Numbered from the stretch's first letter, positions 12,284 through 25,756 are shown. The stretch: DNA of 64,000 nt from Macrocystis pyrifera (GCA_031763025.1 JASSKH010000001.1:13419659-13483658), one strand, 5' to 3'. The notes: generated by a model from the letters alone, not told the origin. Program-made: numbers and translations.

Positions 12284-12989
12284 CCTGCTGTATATCACCG
12301 GCTAAGGGGTCGACGGCCGACCAGCTGCGCGCACGCGTGCATGTATGTATGTGTTGGTCGCCCCGGCAATCTACTACTAATTGTCCAAGGGGTACCGCCG
12401 TCGCCAGCTATTTACTAATGTGTATCGATTGTTTTCGAGATCTATTTTTCCCGAGCTCAATTGTGAGTTTATTGCGGCAAAATAGCCGTCTCCCCTCAAC
12501 ACCTTCCGTGGACCTGGTCCGGCGCCATCCTGCTACTCTGACGAATGTTGCTTGTATCTGAACCAGCGCTCGCCACGACTTCCACTGCTGTGTACGTACG
12601 CGTGAACGTATGTATGTTGCGATATGGTATAATACACCAGGAAATACGCTCCGGCGTGCCCCAGCAAAATGACCATAAACCAGCAAGGATAGCACCATGC
12701 GGGGGACAGCAGACACAAGAAGGTGTTGGCGCGGGGGGGGGGGGGCTACTTTGATTCTTGAGGCTATGCATATACCACATGTCATGTTAAGAATACTAAA
12801 GTAGACTACTCTGAACTCGGCAAAGAAGATTGACCAACCAACAAACCGTAACGGTCGAGCACGTTTGGGCATGGCTTGCTGTGACTCATTGAGCTCTCCG
12901 TACTCGTGCTGTGAGGCGTATATCGCGTAGTCTGTACTCTGCTGTGGCACTGGATGTTGTCTGTCATGTTTCGTAGACGGTAATGTACT

Positions 12990-13036
12990 GGAAGTCAGCA
13001 GCCACAGCAGCAGCAACAACAGCAGCAACTGCTGTT
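12990..13036. repeat. CAG/CAA repeat
   Basis: Imperfect CAGCAGCAACAA run. Confidence 0.85.
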
Positions 13037-13399
13037 GTATCGAAGAATCTGTGTCGTAGGATTTCCTCCGGTCCCCTCATCAGTGCCCCATCACACATGT
13101 ATTACACCAGTAGCATGTTCCACGCCAGTTCCATGGGGCTCCTGCATACCAGGTAAAAAGCAGGAGAGTAGTTAAAAAAAAAAAAGCCAGAGCGCTAGTG
13201 GCTTCCGTGGCCGAACCGTCGATGATTCCGCTGTGTTTTCACCACTATTTAATACTATTGCTACCGTATACAACATCTGGCACCCTGTTCCCACTTGGCG
13301 CTTTGGCCCCGTAGTGGCCCTCCCCAAGTGACACTTAGAACACCGAGCAGGAGTCTCTGGAAATACCTGCGGGACGCTTACGCTACAATACTACTGATG

Positions 13400-13520
13400 T
13401 TATTACGGGGGTCCATAGTAAATAGGACTAAATATTGTTAGTAAATAATATAGGTAAATCTATAGTTTTTTATGTACCCCATAAGTCCTACCTGGTATTA
13501 ACTACGGACCCCCGTAATAG
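13400..13520 (+). mobile_element. MITE-A copy 5
   Basis: Intact ends. Contains an extra TACCTGGTA at 13,489-13,497 near the right end relative to other copies. Confidence 0.9.
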
Positions 13521-13598
13521 CACAAATACTTTATACGTACCAGGTATCAGTAAGAGTATACTTCGTGTAGGACTGCTGCTGTATCATTGTGGAACCTA

Positions 13599-13709
13599 CT
13601 ATTACGGAGGGCCATAGTAAACAGGACCTACGGTACACACAAAAACCTACATATTTACCTTGTTTTACCAACAATATTTGGTCCTACTCACTATGGTCCC
13701 CCGTGTATA
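13599..13709 (-). mobile_element. MITE-A copy 6
   Basis: Lies 78 bp from copy 5 in opposite core orientation; the right terminus is degraded (CCCCCGTGTATAC). Confidence 0.88.
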
Positions 13710-14459
13710 CTCAGTATTAATGTGCGTTTTCAACTGAAAACTGGCACCGGTACATATTTACGTGCATGACTACCAGTGGGTGTATGTTATTGTTGCGTTT
13801 GCCATCTGACATTGAACACACAACATGGAAAAGTTGATGACTTCCAGTAGGAGACGTTTTAGTTCATTGTACTACTTGTCAATGAAGACGTTGATTGATT
13901 TTCACCCATCTACGAGGTACCCAAGGGTGGTCCACCAAAAAAAAAAAAGGGACCTACACTCCTTCCCAGTGTCATAATGGAAAACAAAACCAGTTCGTTG
14001 AGATTGATGGATGAAAGTATGTAAAACGATTTTTTTTCTGCATATTTTTTTATACTTGGTTTTAGTATGCCCTCCCTGTCTGGGTCTCGAAAACGGGTAG
14101 TGGGGTGTCGGGATTAGGTACCTGGTAAGAAATGGGTATGGGGGGGGGAATATAAACTACTTACAGGCTTCATTGTAAGTCTTAGGTGCATAGTTTGGAC
14201 GCGCTGCGCCGTGAGCAATGAACAGCTTCATGGATGAATCAGACGCAAACAGTCAAACAAATAAAAAACACGCCACAAAACAGCAGCCTCGCAAAACAAT
14301 GCAGTAACAAAACCAATTTTAGAAGCAGCGGTAGAAACACGAAAACCATTCGTTCCACCTAGACTACAGTAGACCTTACTACACGATCTACCACCGGGAC
14401 CCTATTGCCGCCCCCCTTTCCCTTCTTTGGGGGGGGGGGGTCACCATGGGTAGCGATCG

Positions 14460-14850
14460 AGTTGAACTATCTGCGCGGGGTGGGGAACCTTAACTTCGCA
14501 AGAGGGGAACGATCGTATCACGTCGTGTGTATAAAGTAAAAAATACCAACAAGGCAAACAAATAGTGTTCTCAAAGCTGTCTCTCTGGAAGTAGCCACAC
14601 CAGAAAAATACCGTTGAATTCGACGCAGTCCTCCACATGTAAGCACGTCCGCCTCACCAAGTATTCTTAGTGGGATGCAGCTCATCCTTCATACGACTCT
14701 CCCAACACCTCAAGGCGCTTCACGCTTGGTGCGAGTAATATCTATCTGGTCGGTGACAACCCGGCGTGCTCTGTTCCGGGATCGTAGGCATGCGAGGGTC
14801 TATTGGTCGACGAGTTCCGCCATGCATTGCATGAGGTCGCCCCTCCCTTC
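14460..14850 (+). mobile_element. SINE-like S family, diverged copy
   Basis: It follows the S-family order from the GATCGTATCACG segment through CTGGAAGTAGCCACACCAG and GGATGCAGCTCATCCTTCA to GCATGCGAGGGTCT and GCCATGCAT. It is more diverged than the copies after 46 kb and the C tail has decayed to CGCCCCTCCC, which suggests an older insertion. Confidence 0.75.
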
Positions 14851-15099
14851 CGTGGCAAGCCCCCCACGGTATTCTCTGGTTCGCAGAACCGTCTGGACCA
14901 TTCCACTTCCGGGTTGTTTCACCTATACATGGAACGTCCGGCTGCTATTAGAACCACCTTGGTATCTCTTGCCACACGTCTTTGCTGCAGTGGTGCTCGG
15001 CATGACTCCCGCAGCTTGCAAAAATCGAGGAAGGGGCTTTGTTGATCCCTCGGTAGCTCGAATCACTATACGAAAGACTCATTCACTAGACACAGGTGA

Positions 15100-16080
15100 T
15101 GATTTTTCGGTGATCGGCTTGATGCCGGATTCTCCCAGAAAGAGATCGTCGCGACCGTTTCTCGTGTGAGTAACCATCCTTCTTTTCGCCGCGCGTTACG
15201 GCCTTGGCAAAGGAGAGTCGCTGTTCACGGGTGGTGGTTTTGATTTTCTCGAATGTTTTTCGTTTTTCTCCGCGGCCTTGGCGCACGACATCGTGTGATC
15301 GATCCATCATCGGCGCTGGAAGCCAATAACTCGCAAACGTGGGGTGGCGATGCGTAGTTCGAGGTTTTTCGACGTGACTTGTATCTGGCCGAGGCTCCAC
15401 GTCACACGCCCGTACGACAGCGTCTCGGCCATCTCGGCCTTTATCATGCGGAGCGGGTGAGTCTCTACATCATAAGGCCCTCGACCGACACCGAGTGCAG
15501 CACACCTCTTAATTTCAAGCTTATAGTAACGTTTTTTCGTGGATAACGCCGACAAGCTATAAAAACGGGGATGTCTGTCGATGCCTCTCTGACTTGCTGC
15601 TTCGAAAACAACCGATGGGGTCCGTGGTGGTGTCTATTCGGTGCCCATACCAGCATGGTTTACCCTGTCAGGAGCCGCCACCGTTCATGTGACGTTGGCA
15701 TTGTCTCGAACCCGGCAGGGGGGCTTCCCAAACTGATAACGGGGACTGCGCCAACTCTAACCGGCCGACATTTCCCCCAAAGCCGTGAGATTAGACTGCA
15801 AGAAGGAGTTGCCTCAGCTCATCCATCGATGCGTCGTGCTCGTCGGTGATTCTCCTCGAAAACGGTCTCATGCCCCGGCAAAGACCTCTCCCCCCTGGCG
15901 CCCTTGTGGACGATAGACTGGAAGTGTGCCAATCGTGTACCATCATTTTTTGGAGGCTGATAAAGCGCCGCGTGGGTTCATAACATCGAAGACCTCCAGC
16001 GAGGGGTACCCGTCGTTCGAGCGCCACGGGGTGGCACTTCTGTCGTCTTCCCCGGTCGTATTCGCCAACTTTTGCGGTCA
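15100..16080 (-). mobile_element. LINE reverse transcriptase remnant
   Basis: Scattered frames on the - strand carry RT C-terminal words: ITDEHDASMDELRQLLLAV, then MIKAEMAETLSYGRVTWSL, LRVIGFQRR and KIKTTTREQRLSFAKAV, matching the LINE pattern AEVVETLxYGCVTW...RVIGFxRR...ETTIRKRRLxFAG. Several stops and frame changes separate them. It is an inactive fragment. Confidence 0.65.
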
Positions 16081-19000
16081 TCGCGGCCGCAAAGCGTCGG
16101 CGTGGTCTTCCAGCGGGACGTTGGGCACGATAATGGCCAACATTTCCCCGTTTCCTGCCAAGCGAGGCTCTGTCGGAAGGATGAGCGCGACCACTTTTGC
16201 CCCTTCAGCGTGACGACACGCCGAGGTCCATGTCACCTATGACTCGTTCTCCCTTCTGCACGACTCGAAGTTAAAGAGCACGGGCCGCGTCGGTCGCCGC
16301 CCCCAATGCGCCTCGACTCTTGCGCCAGGCTGCGCAGTCGACTTGCGCGGACAGCGGGGGTGATACCGGTGCCGAGCGTCTCGTGCAGTCTTAATCACAC
16401 AACGCGCGCGGCGTCCTGGCCCAAAATAGGAAGCACAACACCCGGTTTACTCGCTGGAGAGTCACATGGTAGATTCCGCATGACACGTCCCCTCGAGCGC
16501 CACCCAGGAAGGTACCGGGGGGTGCCCCGTTCACGGTCCCCTTGCCCGGTGTGCCCCGGCGGTGATGTTGCGGTGGGGGCCGTTCGTTGGGTGGTAAAGG
16601 TCAGCCACCGTTCGTGGCGACTCCTCTCCCTCCCGTGCTATTGGCTGCCCGATATTATGTTACCCGCCAGTCTGCCGGTTTGGGTCCCGCAGGATTCTGC
16701 TGTCACCACATGCTACACCTTCCACTCCCGTTCGGCGACTTTCATCCCTCCGACCCCCCCTCGTCGCACCCACCCCCTTCTGACGAACGAGGGTGGTGCG
16801 CTGTCACCGCGTCCGATTCTGCGCCTCCACCTCGTGTCGGTCCCTCTCTCGGCGGTTGGAACTCGCTACCCCCTCCTAGATCCTCTCGGGCGACCTCGTC
16901 TACTCGGTGCGACCAAAATCGTCTCCCTTTTTCGCTGCTTGTTAGTCCCGTGGCATCCCGCGAATAAACTATCGTTCGCGGCGAAGTGCTGGCCCTGCTT
17001 ACGAGATGACTATCCTTTTCGGTGGAGTGTTGGTCCCTAACGGTCTGCTCAAGTGGATTTATGCCTGATCCCTCGATTTTCCGCCGAGGCCAAAAGAAAC
17101 GCCGAGGCTACGGAAGATTTAAATATGGGGGCGTAGATCCGCGTCTCGGCGCCCCGTATGTAGATTCAGACTCGGACACACTAACTGGCTTTCTTTGTTG
17201 GGCGCGGCCCGGGTGGGGTGCGTCCACGACGATCCATCGAGCTGAACGGCAGTTATCATCTCACGAGCAGAGCACGCTAAGCGGTCCTTCCAACCACCCA
17301 GGGGCGAACGCTGCATGTCACTCCCACTCCTTCCCCCCTTGTGGCCATGATGGATGATTCCGCCCCTTCCCCTTCAGAAATCGGCTTTGTACGGTCACCT
17401 TGCATGCCGGACGACGCAGGTTAGCCCCCTCCCTGACGCGAAATACGACGTAGCTCAACACATAAAGCTGGAGAGCGCAACCTAGGTAAATATGGGCCAG
17501 TGAGCCACCAAGGCCTTGTAAAGCGCACGAATAAGTCTTGCGGAGGCTCCTCACGGAGCGTCCTGGGGCGTCTGCCATGGTGGTTGTGGTGATGACGGCG
17601 GCGATTATGGCGTCGACGGCAACCCTACACTCTTCCTCTCAGGCGCTACTGCGGGAGCGAGCGGTGACTTCCTTTATCGCAGCAACTGTGCAGGCTTGGT
17701 CACCAACAGCGTGATGATTCAAGCGCAACCACCATGTCCGGCATCAAACGTGGAGCCCCTGTCGAAGAGCGGGCAGATCTTGGCAACAACGGCCTCGCCG
17801 GTGTTCTTATCGAAGGGGCGCGTGGTCTGGTGGACGGTGCGGTAGCTGCGAGTGGTTTTGGACTGTCACGTATGGGAAAGTTGCGGGCACTGCCCTCGTC
17901 GGTGAAAGTCACAGTGGCGATTGGGTCCACCCCGCTGATATAGGTAGTTGTTCACGCGACGCGGAGACCCCCGATCATGCATTGGGCCTCATGGGAGGTA
18001 TCGACGAAAAATATGGCTGCGGTGCAGGCGGCTGTAAAAAAAAAACGGACAACCGAGCATAGGAAGTCAGCGGTAAACCCTTTGACGAAAGAGTCAGTGG
18101 ATGAGTCACGGTCATGACTACACCGCGACGGACTGAAGGAGCCTGTCTCCTGGACCGACATAGTTTCGGACAGGTGCGGGGGTGAGTATTCCAGCGGCAC
18201 CAGAAGATTCGACCTGCCATCTGCTTACGATGGTCTACCCGTCGAAGACGCAGCTAAGGTGGAGGTTATTGATTGGGTTTGCGGGGTCACCGGTAAAACT
18301 CTGCCAGCGGAGACGGCGCCTCTGCCGAACAAAGCCTACAGACCTCCTGACGGGCAGCTTCGATTGCCCTTGGAGCAAGGGGGGGGAGGAAGGGTATTCG
18401 TGTCATGCATGGCCGTCATCGTACGACTGGGGGGTAGGCCTCGAGGGCAGCCCTAGCACCGGTGTCTGTGGTTTCAGTCGCTACGCCCGCGGTGTCGCGC
18501 GCCAGGTGCGGTGTGGCGGCTCGGTGACTTGCTGTCCTCGCCCCTCGCCATCCGAAGCTCGCCCGCGAGTGCTAGTGGCTATTCGGGTGAGCTCCCTCGT
18601 GCCGATGGAGATCCGGCCCTCCGCATGCGAGTTCGTCGCAGCCCCCGTCGCTCAATGCTCGCCGTACCTTCCTTTGGAGTGCAAGACCAGAGTGACGGCT
18701 CCCGCATTGGCACCTTGTTTTGGTGTGGTACGGATATCGAGATTGCGGTAGCCCCCAAAGCATCCCGTACCAGGTCGCCTCCGACGGGGTACGCTACCCT
18801 CCTGTGGGGCCCCCCACCGAACGGGGCCAGTTTCCGTGTGGAATCACCGCGTTTTTTTTTTGTGTTGTCGCCAGCCTGTTGCTCTCCGAGGGGACGGGCG
18901 GCAATGGATGAGGACCGACAGCCGTCGAGTCTCAAATATTCGGCGCGGCTCCAGGCGGAAGCGGAGAAGAATGTTATTCGCAACGCCGCCGGCCAGGCGC

Positions 19001-20300
19001 GCTCTGCTCCCCTGCTGAGGCCTTGCCAGCGTGGGTCCCCTCTTACATTCCCAACGTTGGAGGCGCAGCACGCGACACAGCGGTCATCGTAAGCTCCCAC
19101 CACTGGCCCCCATAGTAGCGGAAGGGGTAGCGGGGTTGACGCAATAGGTGCTCGATAACGTCACCAGGAAATGCTCCCCATGCCGTATCATTCAGGACGA
19201 TGCATCAACTCCCCTTCGACGCCCTTGAAGTGGGGAAGATCAACGACCGCCAATCGGTTCCCGGTCGCGCTGGAGGCATCGCGACAAATCTACGAAACAC
19301 GTTCGACGGAACTCTCTCGCCAATTCGGGAAACGGGAACGGGAAATTTCCGTTTCTCATGCCGTCGGCCCTTTCTCTGCTGTGCAGACACCCCAAATCAG
19401 CGCCGCCTAGCCGACAACCGCTACCGCCAGATGCAAAACTTGTACAGCGGTAACGTTTTTGATGTACCGGCAAGCTTTCCTTGGTGTCTGGCTTCAGCTG
19501 AGTCCCGCACGCGAATTGGCTCAACCTCTAAAGCACAAAGGTTGTCGTGCTTGGTGCATGAACAACGACGGTTTATGGTGTTTCGGGGAACTCAGCGCGA
19601 GTACAACTGCAGATGAGCATTGAATGTGTACTTCATTTTCTCGGTGAACCGGAACCGATCAAGCTTCCTCCCTCCCCTGCGGGCTACCCGACTCTGACAG
19701 GAGCTGTGCGTGGTTTTGACGTCTGCACACGCACTCAGGTAGCACGATGTACGTCGTGAGGGGGTCCAACCGAACGTATATGAAGCACGAGGTCCACATG
19801 TGGTTTTCTGAGTATCACGCCGCCACTGCGCTCGATATGTTTCCGTTGGCCGGTAGGCTTTTCTGGGTTTTTGGGTCGGGTTCGGGGCGATGATTAATCG
19901 TATTATTCTCGGCCGATACTCCGTCGCTCACAGCCGGTGGCGATCAGGGTAATGTGGCCATCCATACGTCGGTACGGTATCAGATTTCGTGTTTGCTTAT
20001 TTTAAGGTCGTACAGCCGACCCCTCTTCCCCCGCTCATAGCCCTGGGAGCGGTCTGTGTCACCTGGCGGTTTATACTGTGGCGCGAAACTTTGGAATTTT
20101 CGTGTATCTCCTTTCAGCAAGACGTGTTGCCCCAACCCCCCCGTGGCTCTTAGCCGGGGGTGTGGCGGTCGTTTTCGGCATTTGACGCCCCTCCGTCCCG
20201 TGCCGGATAGACTTCATACAATTCCTCTTATTGTTGAAATTCGGTTTGACTAATCGCCGCTGTAGACGCGTGGCTAGTCGCACACACTTGGCTCACACCA
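16081..20300. other. GC-rich degenerate block, unidentified
   Basis: It has higher CG content than its surroundings and long frames on both strands (up to 244 codons at 16,306-17,040) with no protein family pattern. The context (LINE upstream) suggests decayed mobile DNA. No ends, long terminal repeats or motifs could be recognised. Confidence 0.4.
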
Positions 20301-20669
20301 AACCGTGATCATGGACAAGAGCAGTACAAATATATCACACCAACACCATAACACAGAAAGGTCGTACCTGAGAGTAGATATCACGGACTCCACGCGTAGA
20401 TACACACATACCTGGTATGAGTCGATCCTTGTATATAGTCACAGGCCCATGTCACGTACCACCATGTCACTCACGTACCGCGCCGAACTATTCCATATAT
20501 CCGACTGCCCCCGACGGGCGAGTCACCCAGTTGATGCGGCATCCGGGGACAGGTCGCCCAGAACAGTACTGCCTCGTCACACCATATAAAAAACCCTTGA
20601 TCTGCTCAGACCAGGATCAACCACCGCGGTATCAATAGCACGTCTATTTCGGGATATGCGCAGCCTCGA

Positions 20670-20815
20670 TCTTTAGAGGCGTGGACGTGAATTTCGAGGA
20701 GCCGCATCTGCGACTTGTGTTCTAGTTCGTGGGACCCGTGTCACCCATGACTCTGCCATACTTCTGCGTATGCGTATACAGCTCATTGGGCTAGGCTAGT
20801 GCTGCGGTAGTGTCC
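20670..20815 (+). repeat. Distant copy of the R1b repeat of 31-34 kb
   Basis: TTTCGAGGAGCCGCATCT, the GTTCTAGTTCGTGG segment and GGGCTAGGCTAGTGCT recur at 31,990-32,100 in the same order. Confidence 0.65.
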
Positions 20816-20999
20816 TGGAAGGTCGGTAGAGCCTTAGTCTTGCTCGATGGGAAACAAAGGACTGGTGATATACTTATCGAGCCCTCTTCTTTCAGACCTT
20901 ACCCAGCAACCTGGAACCCAGAGTATGAAGCTTCTTGCCTATATGTAAACGACCTGTGCATGTGGGTAACGACGAGAACCTTCTTAATAGACTCACCTG

Positions 21000-22030
21000 T
21001 CGAGGGACATCCCGTGTCCGAATTGTAGTAGTAGCCTTACAGTGTTGACCTTCTATGTGTCAGGGTCTTCACCTACTTTTAGAGATAATTGCTATTGACT
21101 CAAAAAAACAAAAATTCGGCTTTAGATGTGCCTCTTTGTTCCTCCAAGCCGATCAAATATGTCTCTTACTTCCTCCAAGCCACGAGCAGCTCCGCAGCCC
21201 TACAATGCATGCACATATTGCGCGTCTGTCCCGAGGCTTTCCAAAGCGTAATACAAGGTGTAGTACGACGCCCGCACAGCCTACTCGTAAACATGCTGCT
21301 GTGCGTTCACTCTAAGTGGCTGATTGGGCCGCCTATCTCTGATTGTTTGGTTGCGTTTTGTGGGCCCCAACGGAAGAAAGCGTACACTGCGCAAACCTAC
21401 CTGGTGCTTCGCATTATAGCTACAGTGTAGACCGAATGTTCCAAAATTGTTCTACTCGTCATTCAGCAGGAAGGAAAGGACGCGTCGTGGGAGAGCGATC
21501 CAAGGCATCGTGAACAACAACGGCAGGCAAGAAAATGTCGTACGTGCTACTGCCGCCAAAATATTACCGTTTTTTGCAATATTAGGAAAATTCGATGGCA
21601 GCGATGGCCATCGATTCAATTTCACAAGCGAAACAGTGAAGCGTTTCACGGATTACAAATACGCAGCGGGAATTACCGTTCTCCCCCCGGTGCCGAGATA
21701 CCACACAGACCACATTCCATTTTTAATCTGGTTGAAGCGGGCGTATATCGTCGTTTCGAAAACAACATGCCGATATTTTGGCCAAAAAGTAGGGTTAAGA
21801 TCGTAGGCAACGAACGAATGGAGTTTCTCCGGAAGCTGCCGACAAAAGCGATGCGAATCGCGTGTTGAATGCATGAGCTAAATATCGATAATGTGGGGTA
21901 GGCAAGCTGGATTTTGTACGTTTTTTTGGCAGATCTTAACTATTTATTGGGGATATTATGCACGCCGTAATTCTTGATAGACAAGGAATAACAACATGGT
22001 GAAGAGACCGATCGATTGGCCTTGCCTCGA
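21000..22030. other. Anonymous region with a 119-codon open frame
   Basis: The frame 21,447-21,806 (+) reads RFNFTSETVKRFTDYKYAAG and later RYHTDHIPFLIWLKRAYIVV. No family is recognised and it may be chance. Confidence 0.3.
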
Positions 22031-22095
22031 GAAACGCTCACACCAAGTACCAGCGTCATCCCCGCCGCAGCTTTTTCGGAATTTCGATTTGACTC
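22028..22095 (+). repeat. Dispersed short repeat (pair with 50,005-50,065)
   Basis: GAAACGCTCACACCAAGTA ... CATCC followed by TTTTTCGG is matched by GAAACGTTCACACCGAGTA ... CATCC and TTTTTTCCGG at 50,011-50,065. Confidence 0.5.
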
Positions 22096-22424
22096 AAGCA
22101 TCTAAATGTCTCCGTCCGAGGCGGAGGTAGTTGGTACTTGAGTTCTCGACGGAGTGTGAAGGCGTTACCTACTGAGCTACAGGGGGGAAAGATCGATCGG
22201 TTACCCAGCCCAAGGTTATCCATACAACACGTATCAACTACAGGATTAATAACTAAGACTGCAACAATTGAACATTATGACGTCCTCATATGCGCTGCCG
22301 GCTCAGAAACACTGCAGTCAAACTTGGAGTTCTATGTATGCTTCGACACGGTTGATACTCGAATGAAAATATGGTGGTCACTCCGCCGGACCAGGTATTC
22401 TGCGATAAAGGCAGCACATTTCCT

Positions 22425-22540
22425 CTATTACGGGGGCCCATAGTAAACAAGACTAAATATCGTTAGTAAAAATATGTAAATATATACCTCGTAGGTTTTT
22501 GTGTGTACCGTAGGTCCTATTAACTATCGCCCCCCGTAAT
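22425..22540 (+). mobile_element. MITE-A copy 7, at the edge of a larger repeat
   Basis: Complete ends. Sequence to its right (22,541-22,735) recurs inverted at 59,140-59,345, also directly beside a MITE-A copy. Confidence 0.9.
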
Positions 22541-22735
22541 AAATATTTTGTGAATGACGGGGCTCCTTTACCCAAAATTGTCAAAATGTCAATATTTTGC
22601 TTCGAAAAAGGGCATTGTTGTATACTTGGGCCATGGGGGTATTCATCGGGATGCAATTCGATTTTCGCTGCAGTCAGTTTTCGGGCGGGTGTGAAGCCCC
22701 TGAAGTAAGGAGCTTCAGAAAAAATAGGGTGAACC
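22541..22735. repeat. Dispersed repeat R2, beside a MITE-A copy
   Basis: It matches 59,140-59,345 in inverted orientation through GACGGGGCTCCTTTACCC, AATTTTG, GGGCCATGGG, ATCGGGATGC and CAGTTTTCGGGCG. Both copies begin at a MITE-A terminus. Confidence 0.75.
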
Positions 22736-22839
22736 TCTATTATCGTAGAACGCCTCCATATAGGTAGTATTCAATTTCGCCATCTGACAATGTGCAGCTC
22801 TTATTCCAATCAAACGTGCCATCCACATATATTTAAAAG

Positions 22840-23430
22840 GGTGACTATTAGTAGAATCCGAACACTTCGTACATGGAAGGTTGTTCTCGATCAGACCTGA
22901 ATGCTTGACAAAATGATACCAAGAATGCAGTCCTCAATATTAGTTTGAGTTTTCACGAACTGATTTCTGCCAGAAACGTGATACTTCACGCTCGGGTGAT
23001 TCTGCAAGTAGTCGATGCACGCGTGGACATTTGGGTATCCCCAAAATCCTCTATTACGGAGGACCATAGTAAATACCAGATAGGACCTAAGGTACACACA
23101 AAAACCTATGGGTCACCCGTAATAGAGGATTCGTTGATATTTCACGCCCGGGTGATTCTGCAAGTAGTCGATGTAGTATAACAGTTACTCCACAGCGAGC
23201 ATATTATCAACAATAGTAGAGCATCGAGAAGTAACTCTCACTCAAAATCTCGTGCAAAAGGTACGTATTAATAGCGTCCAACGACTTCGTGCATGGAAAG
23301 TTGCTATTTTTAATATCAATCAGACCTGAATACTTGACGAAACGTCCACAACATTGTTTTGAGTTTTCACGAACTGATTCCGGCCAGAAACGCAAAAATT
23401 TCACCTTCGCGTCATCCTGTAGTAGTCGAT
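22840..23430. repeat. Direct duplication, about 400-bp spacing
   Basis: The block 22,865-23,020 (ACTTCGTACATGGAAGGTTG, ATCAGACCTGAATGCTTGAC, GAGTTTTCACGAACTGATTT) recurs at 23,282-23,430. GGGTGATTCTGCAAGTAGTC occurs at 22,997 and 23,150. MITE-A copy 8 sits between the copies. Confidence 0.75.
23051..23126 (-). mobile_element. MITE-A copy 8, internally deleted
   Basis: 76 bp. Both inverted ends are kept and extended by flanking symmetry (ATCCTCTATTACGG and complement), but most of the core is missing. It carries TACCAGATA, a variant of the 9-bp word. Confidence 0.85.
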
Positions 23431-23530
23431 GGAAACGTCCATCAGTTACTCGACACTGAGCATTTTATCTACACTGATTTAGGCTATGACAACAGTAGTC
23501 GAGTACCTATCGGGGGGTAACTCACTCAAA

Positions 23531-24940
23531 ACCTCAATCGTTTAGCCCCAGCATCCCAGACAGCTACAGATGTTGCTATAATATGTGCATACTGGTAAAG
23601 AATTGTAAGGTGTGTGCACGTTTTTTGCTGTGCTTCGGTTTGCCTGGCATTTCCTTTCGTTCTTAGTTCTAGTCTATTCGTTCGTGGGGGTAGTGTTTTT
23701 GTCCTATCGTCTGCCACATCTCCTTGGGGAGGCGCACGTCGCTTTTTTTCTTTTTCATTTCCTTCCCTTTGTTTTCCAATGTTTCTTTGTGTTTTATTTT
23801 TATTTTTCGATGCACGCAAAATTGAGTATGTCGTGGGTATCTTATTCAGAATGATGGTCTTGTCTACTCTGCGTACTGCATAACAGTATCGTATCTCCAG
23901 GTCGTAGTTTTGTAACCGCAGAGCTTGTACCTCTCTGGGATTGAAGAATCGGCACGGACGCCGGATATGCCGGATGTCGACGGGTAGAAAGAATGGTTCA
24001 ATGTGAACAACGCACACATCCCCCCGGGGCCGTATTTCGTACCAGTAGCAACGTTTATTGGCTCCAATGGGCCCCGACGCCTGTAATAAGAGTTTCCCAG
24101 TGCCAACCATCCTGCGGACCAACCGCTTGGCCGTTGCTACTTGGGCACCTACACCTAGAACACGAGGCCAACGAGAAAAAAAAAGACCTGGGCGAAAAAT
24201 AATAAAATAAAAGTTACTGCTGTAGTTGCTGGGGAGCCGAACGGACCTAAAAAAGTAAACCTGGGGCTCCTAAATACGCCTCGCGGGGGGGATAAAACAT
24301 CGCGAAACGTCGTTGTATAGATGCTGCATATGGTAGCTCCTTTTGAGGAACAGTTAATATGGTTCATCGGGGCTGAAGGTCATACATATAGCCCACACAA
24401 GACTGCTGTAGGTATACGTACGCGGTATCACAGTGACACACACGGTGACCCTTAACCATGGTGTCGACTATCGAATAAATTGGAATATATGCTCTCCTCA
24501 CAACGCCACACAGCACCATGGCCACGACAACCGACCGACCGAACGAGCTCTGTCTGTGTTCCCACCCCTGACGCCTACCAGCATAATTTTGTTCATAAAC
24601 CTGGATTTTCTTACGCTTGAAAGAAAAATATCCCGGAAATATATATCCCAGTCAACTTAAATACGGTATTTGGACGGATCGGAGAATATAACGTAATAGT
24701 GATCATATGTTTACACAGCATACCAGGTACCTGTTAATAGTCTACTAGTACCTGGTATTTTATTTTCAACATGTTAATATTGACTTCCCAGACCCGCTGA
24801 GTACGTGTGATAGTTGGGTCGTCACACCGTCTGCAGAATACCCCGCAAGCCTTGCACGGCTGACAACGCAACGGAAACACGCAAACCTCTCGTTTTAGCG
24901 TTTCTACCCGGACGAACTTCAAGGATCTTTGGACTGCTTA
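23531..24940. other. Anonymous region with pyrimidine tract
   Basis: 23,730-23,810 is T/C-rich. A 198-codon - strand frame (23,526-24,122) is largely its Lys/Glu/Arg-rich complement. No gene is supported. Two TACCWGGTA words lie at 24,721 and 24,749. Confidence 0.4.
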
Positions 24941-24941
24941 C

Positions 24942-25032
24942 CTGCTGCAGCAGCTGCAGATCCGTCTGGGCCCGGCCCACCGAAGCATTCGTCCTTTATC
25001 TTCCTCCTCCTCAACACCATCATTATCGTCAC
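24942..25032 (-). CDS. Candidate internal exon (acidic), unsupported by family
   Basis: It is bounded by a good acceptor (CTCTGTCAG) and a strong donor (CAG|GTAAGC). One frame reads DDNDGVEEEEDKGRML then RWAGPRRICSCCS; another is also open. No neighbouring exons are found. Splice signals alone give it weak support. Confidence 0.2.
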
Positions 25033-25756
25033 CTGACAGAGTCCATCTCCCCTTCTCCCCAACAGCATCGACTGGGCAACCTCAACTGAGCTGCAAAACA
25101 CTTATTTTTTGCTGAACATCACATATCATTGTGTGGACTTCTGTTGCCACAGTCGTAGCGCGGCGCGCGGTGCAGACCTCTACTTTTCCTAAGCCTCACG
25201 GCTACGTGTGCGCGGTGCGGGGCGGCGCGGCGGCGTGGTTTTCGTAGAAGCAGAATATCGCGATGACGTGTGTGTTGTGTGTTCTTCACATCGAAATATA
25301 TGTTCTACCCGTCGACATATTATATCCAGCACACCGCACACCCAGCAGTGTCCGCGCTGGTTCTCCATCCTCTGAATACCGTGTCACACAGTTACGGTTG
25401 ACACGATAACGCACATCGGTCGGACGAGCTTCAAAATCTGTTTTTTCTTGATATCGGAGAGAGTTACTGTAAACGCTGAGCGACGCGTCTGTCCGTAAGG
25501 GAAGATCTCGACTACTGCTTGCTGTATATCTTCCTCAAAGCTGTTACATTTGTGGTGTGTGCTTCCCCATGGTTTGGAGGGAAAAAGGTTCCGAAATTCG
25601 TGCCAGGGCGTGTGATGTCTCTATTAATAGCGTGTTGCATGATAGAGCGATAAAAGCTCTGTGGTCACCAAACTACGACATATACAGATACACTACAACA
25701 TTGTAGAGCAGTAAGAAGAATGGACGATGCAGTGACATGCCATCATCGTACTGAGT

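Noticed and set aside
16306-17040. 244-codon frame in the GC-rich block
   Set aside because: Long frames occur on both strands here because of composition; no domain and no splice context.
23526-24122. 198-codon - strand frame
   Set aside because: Half of it is the complement of a pyrimidine tract (Lys/Arg/Glu-rich) and nothing is recognisable.
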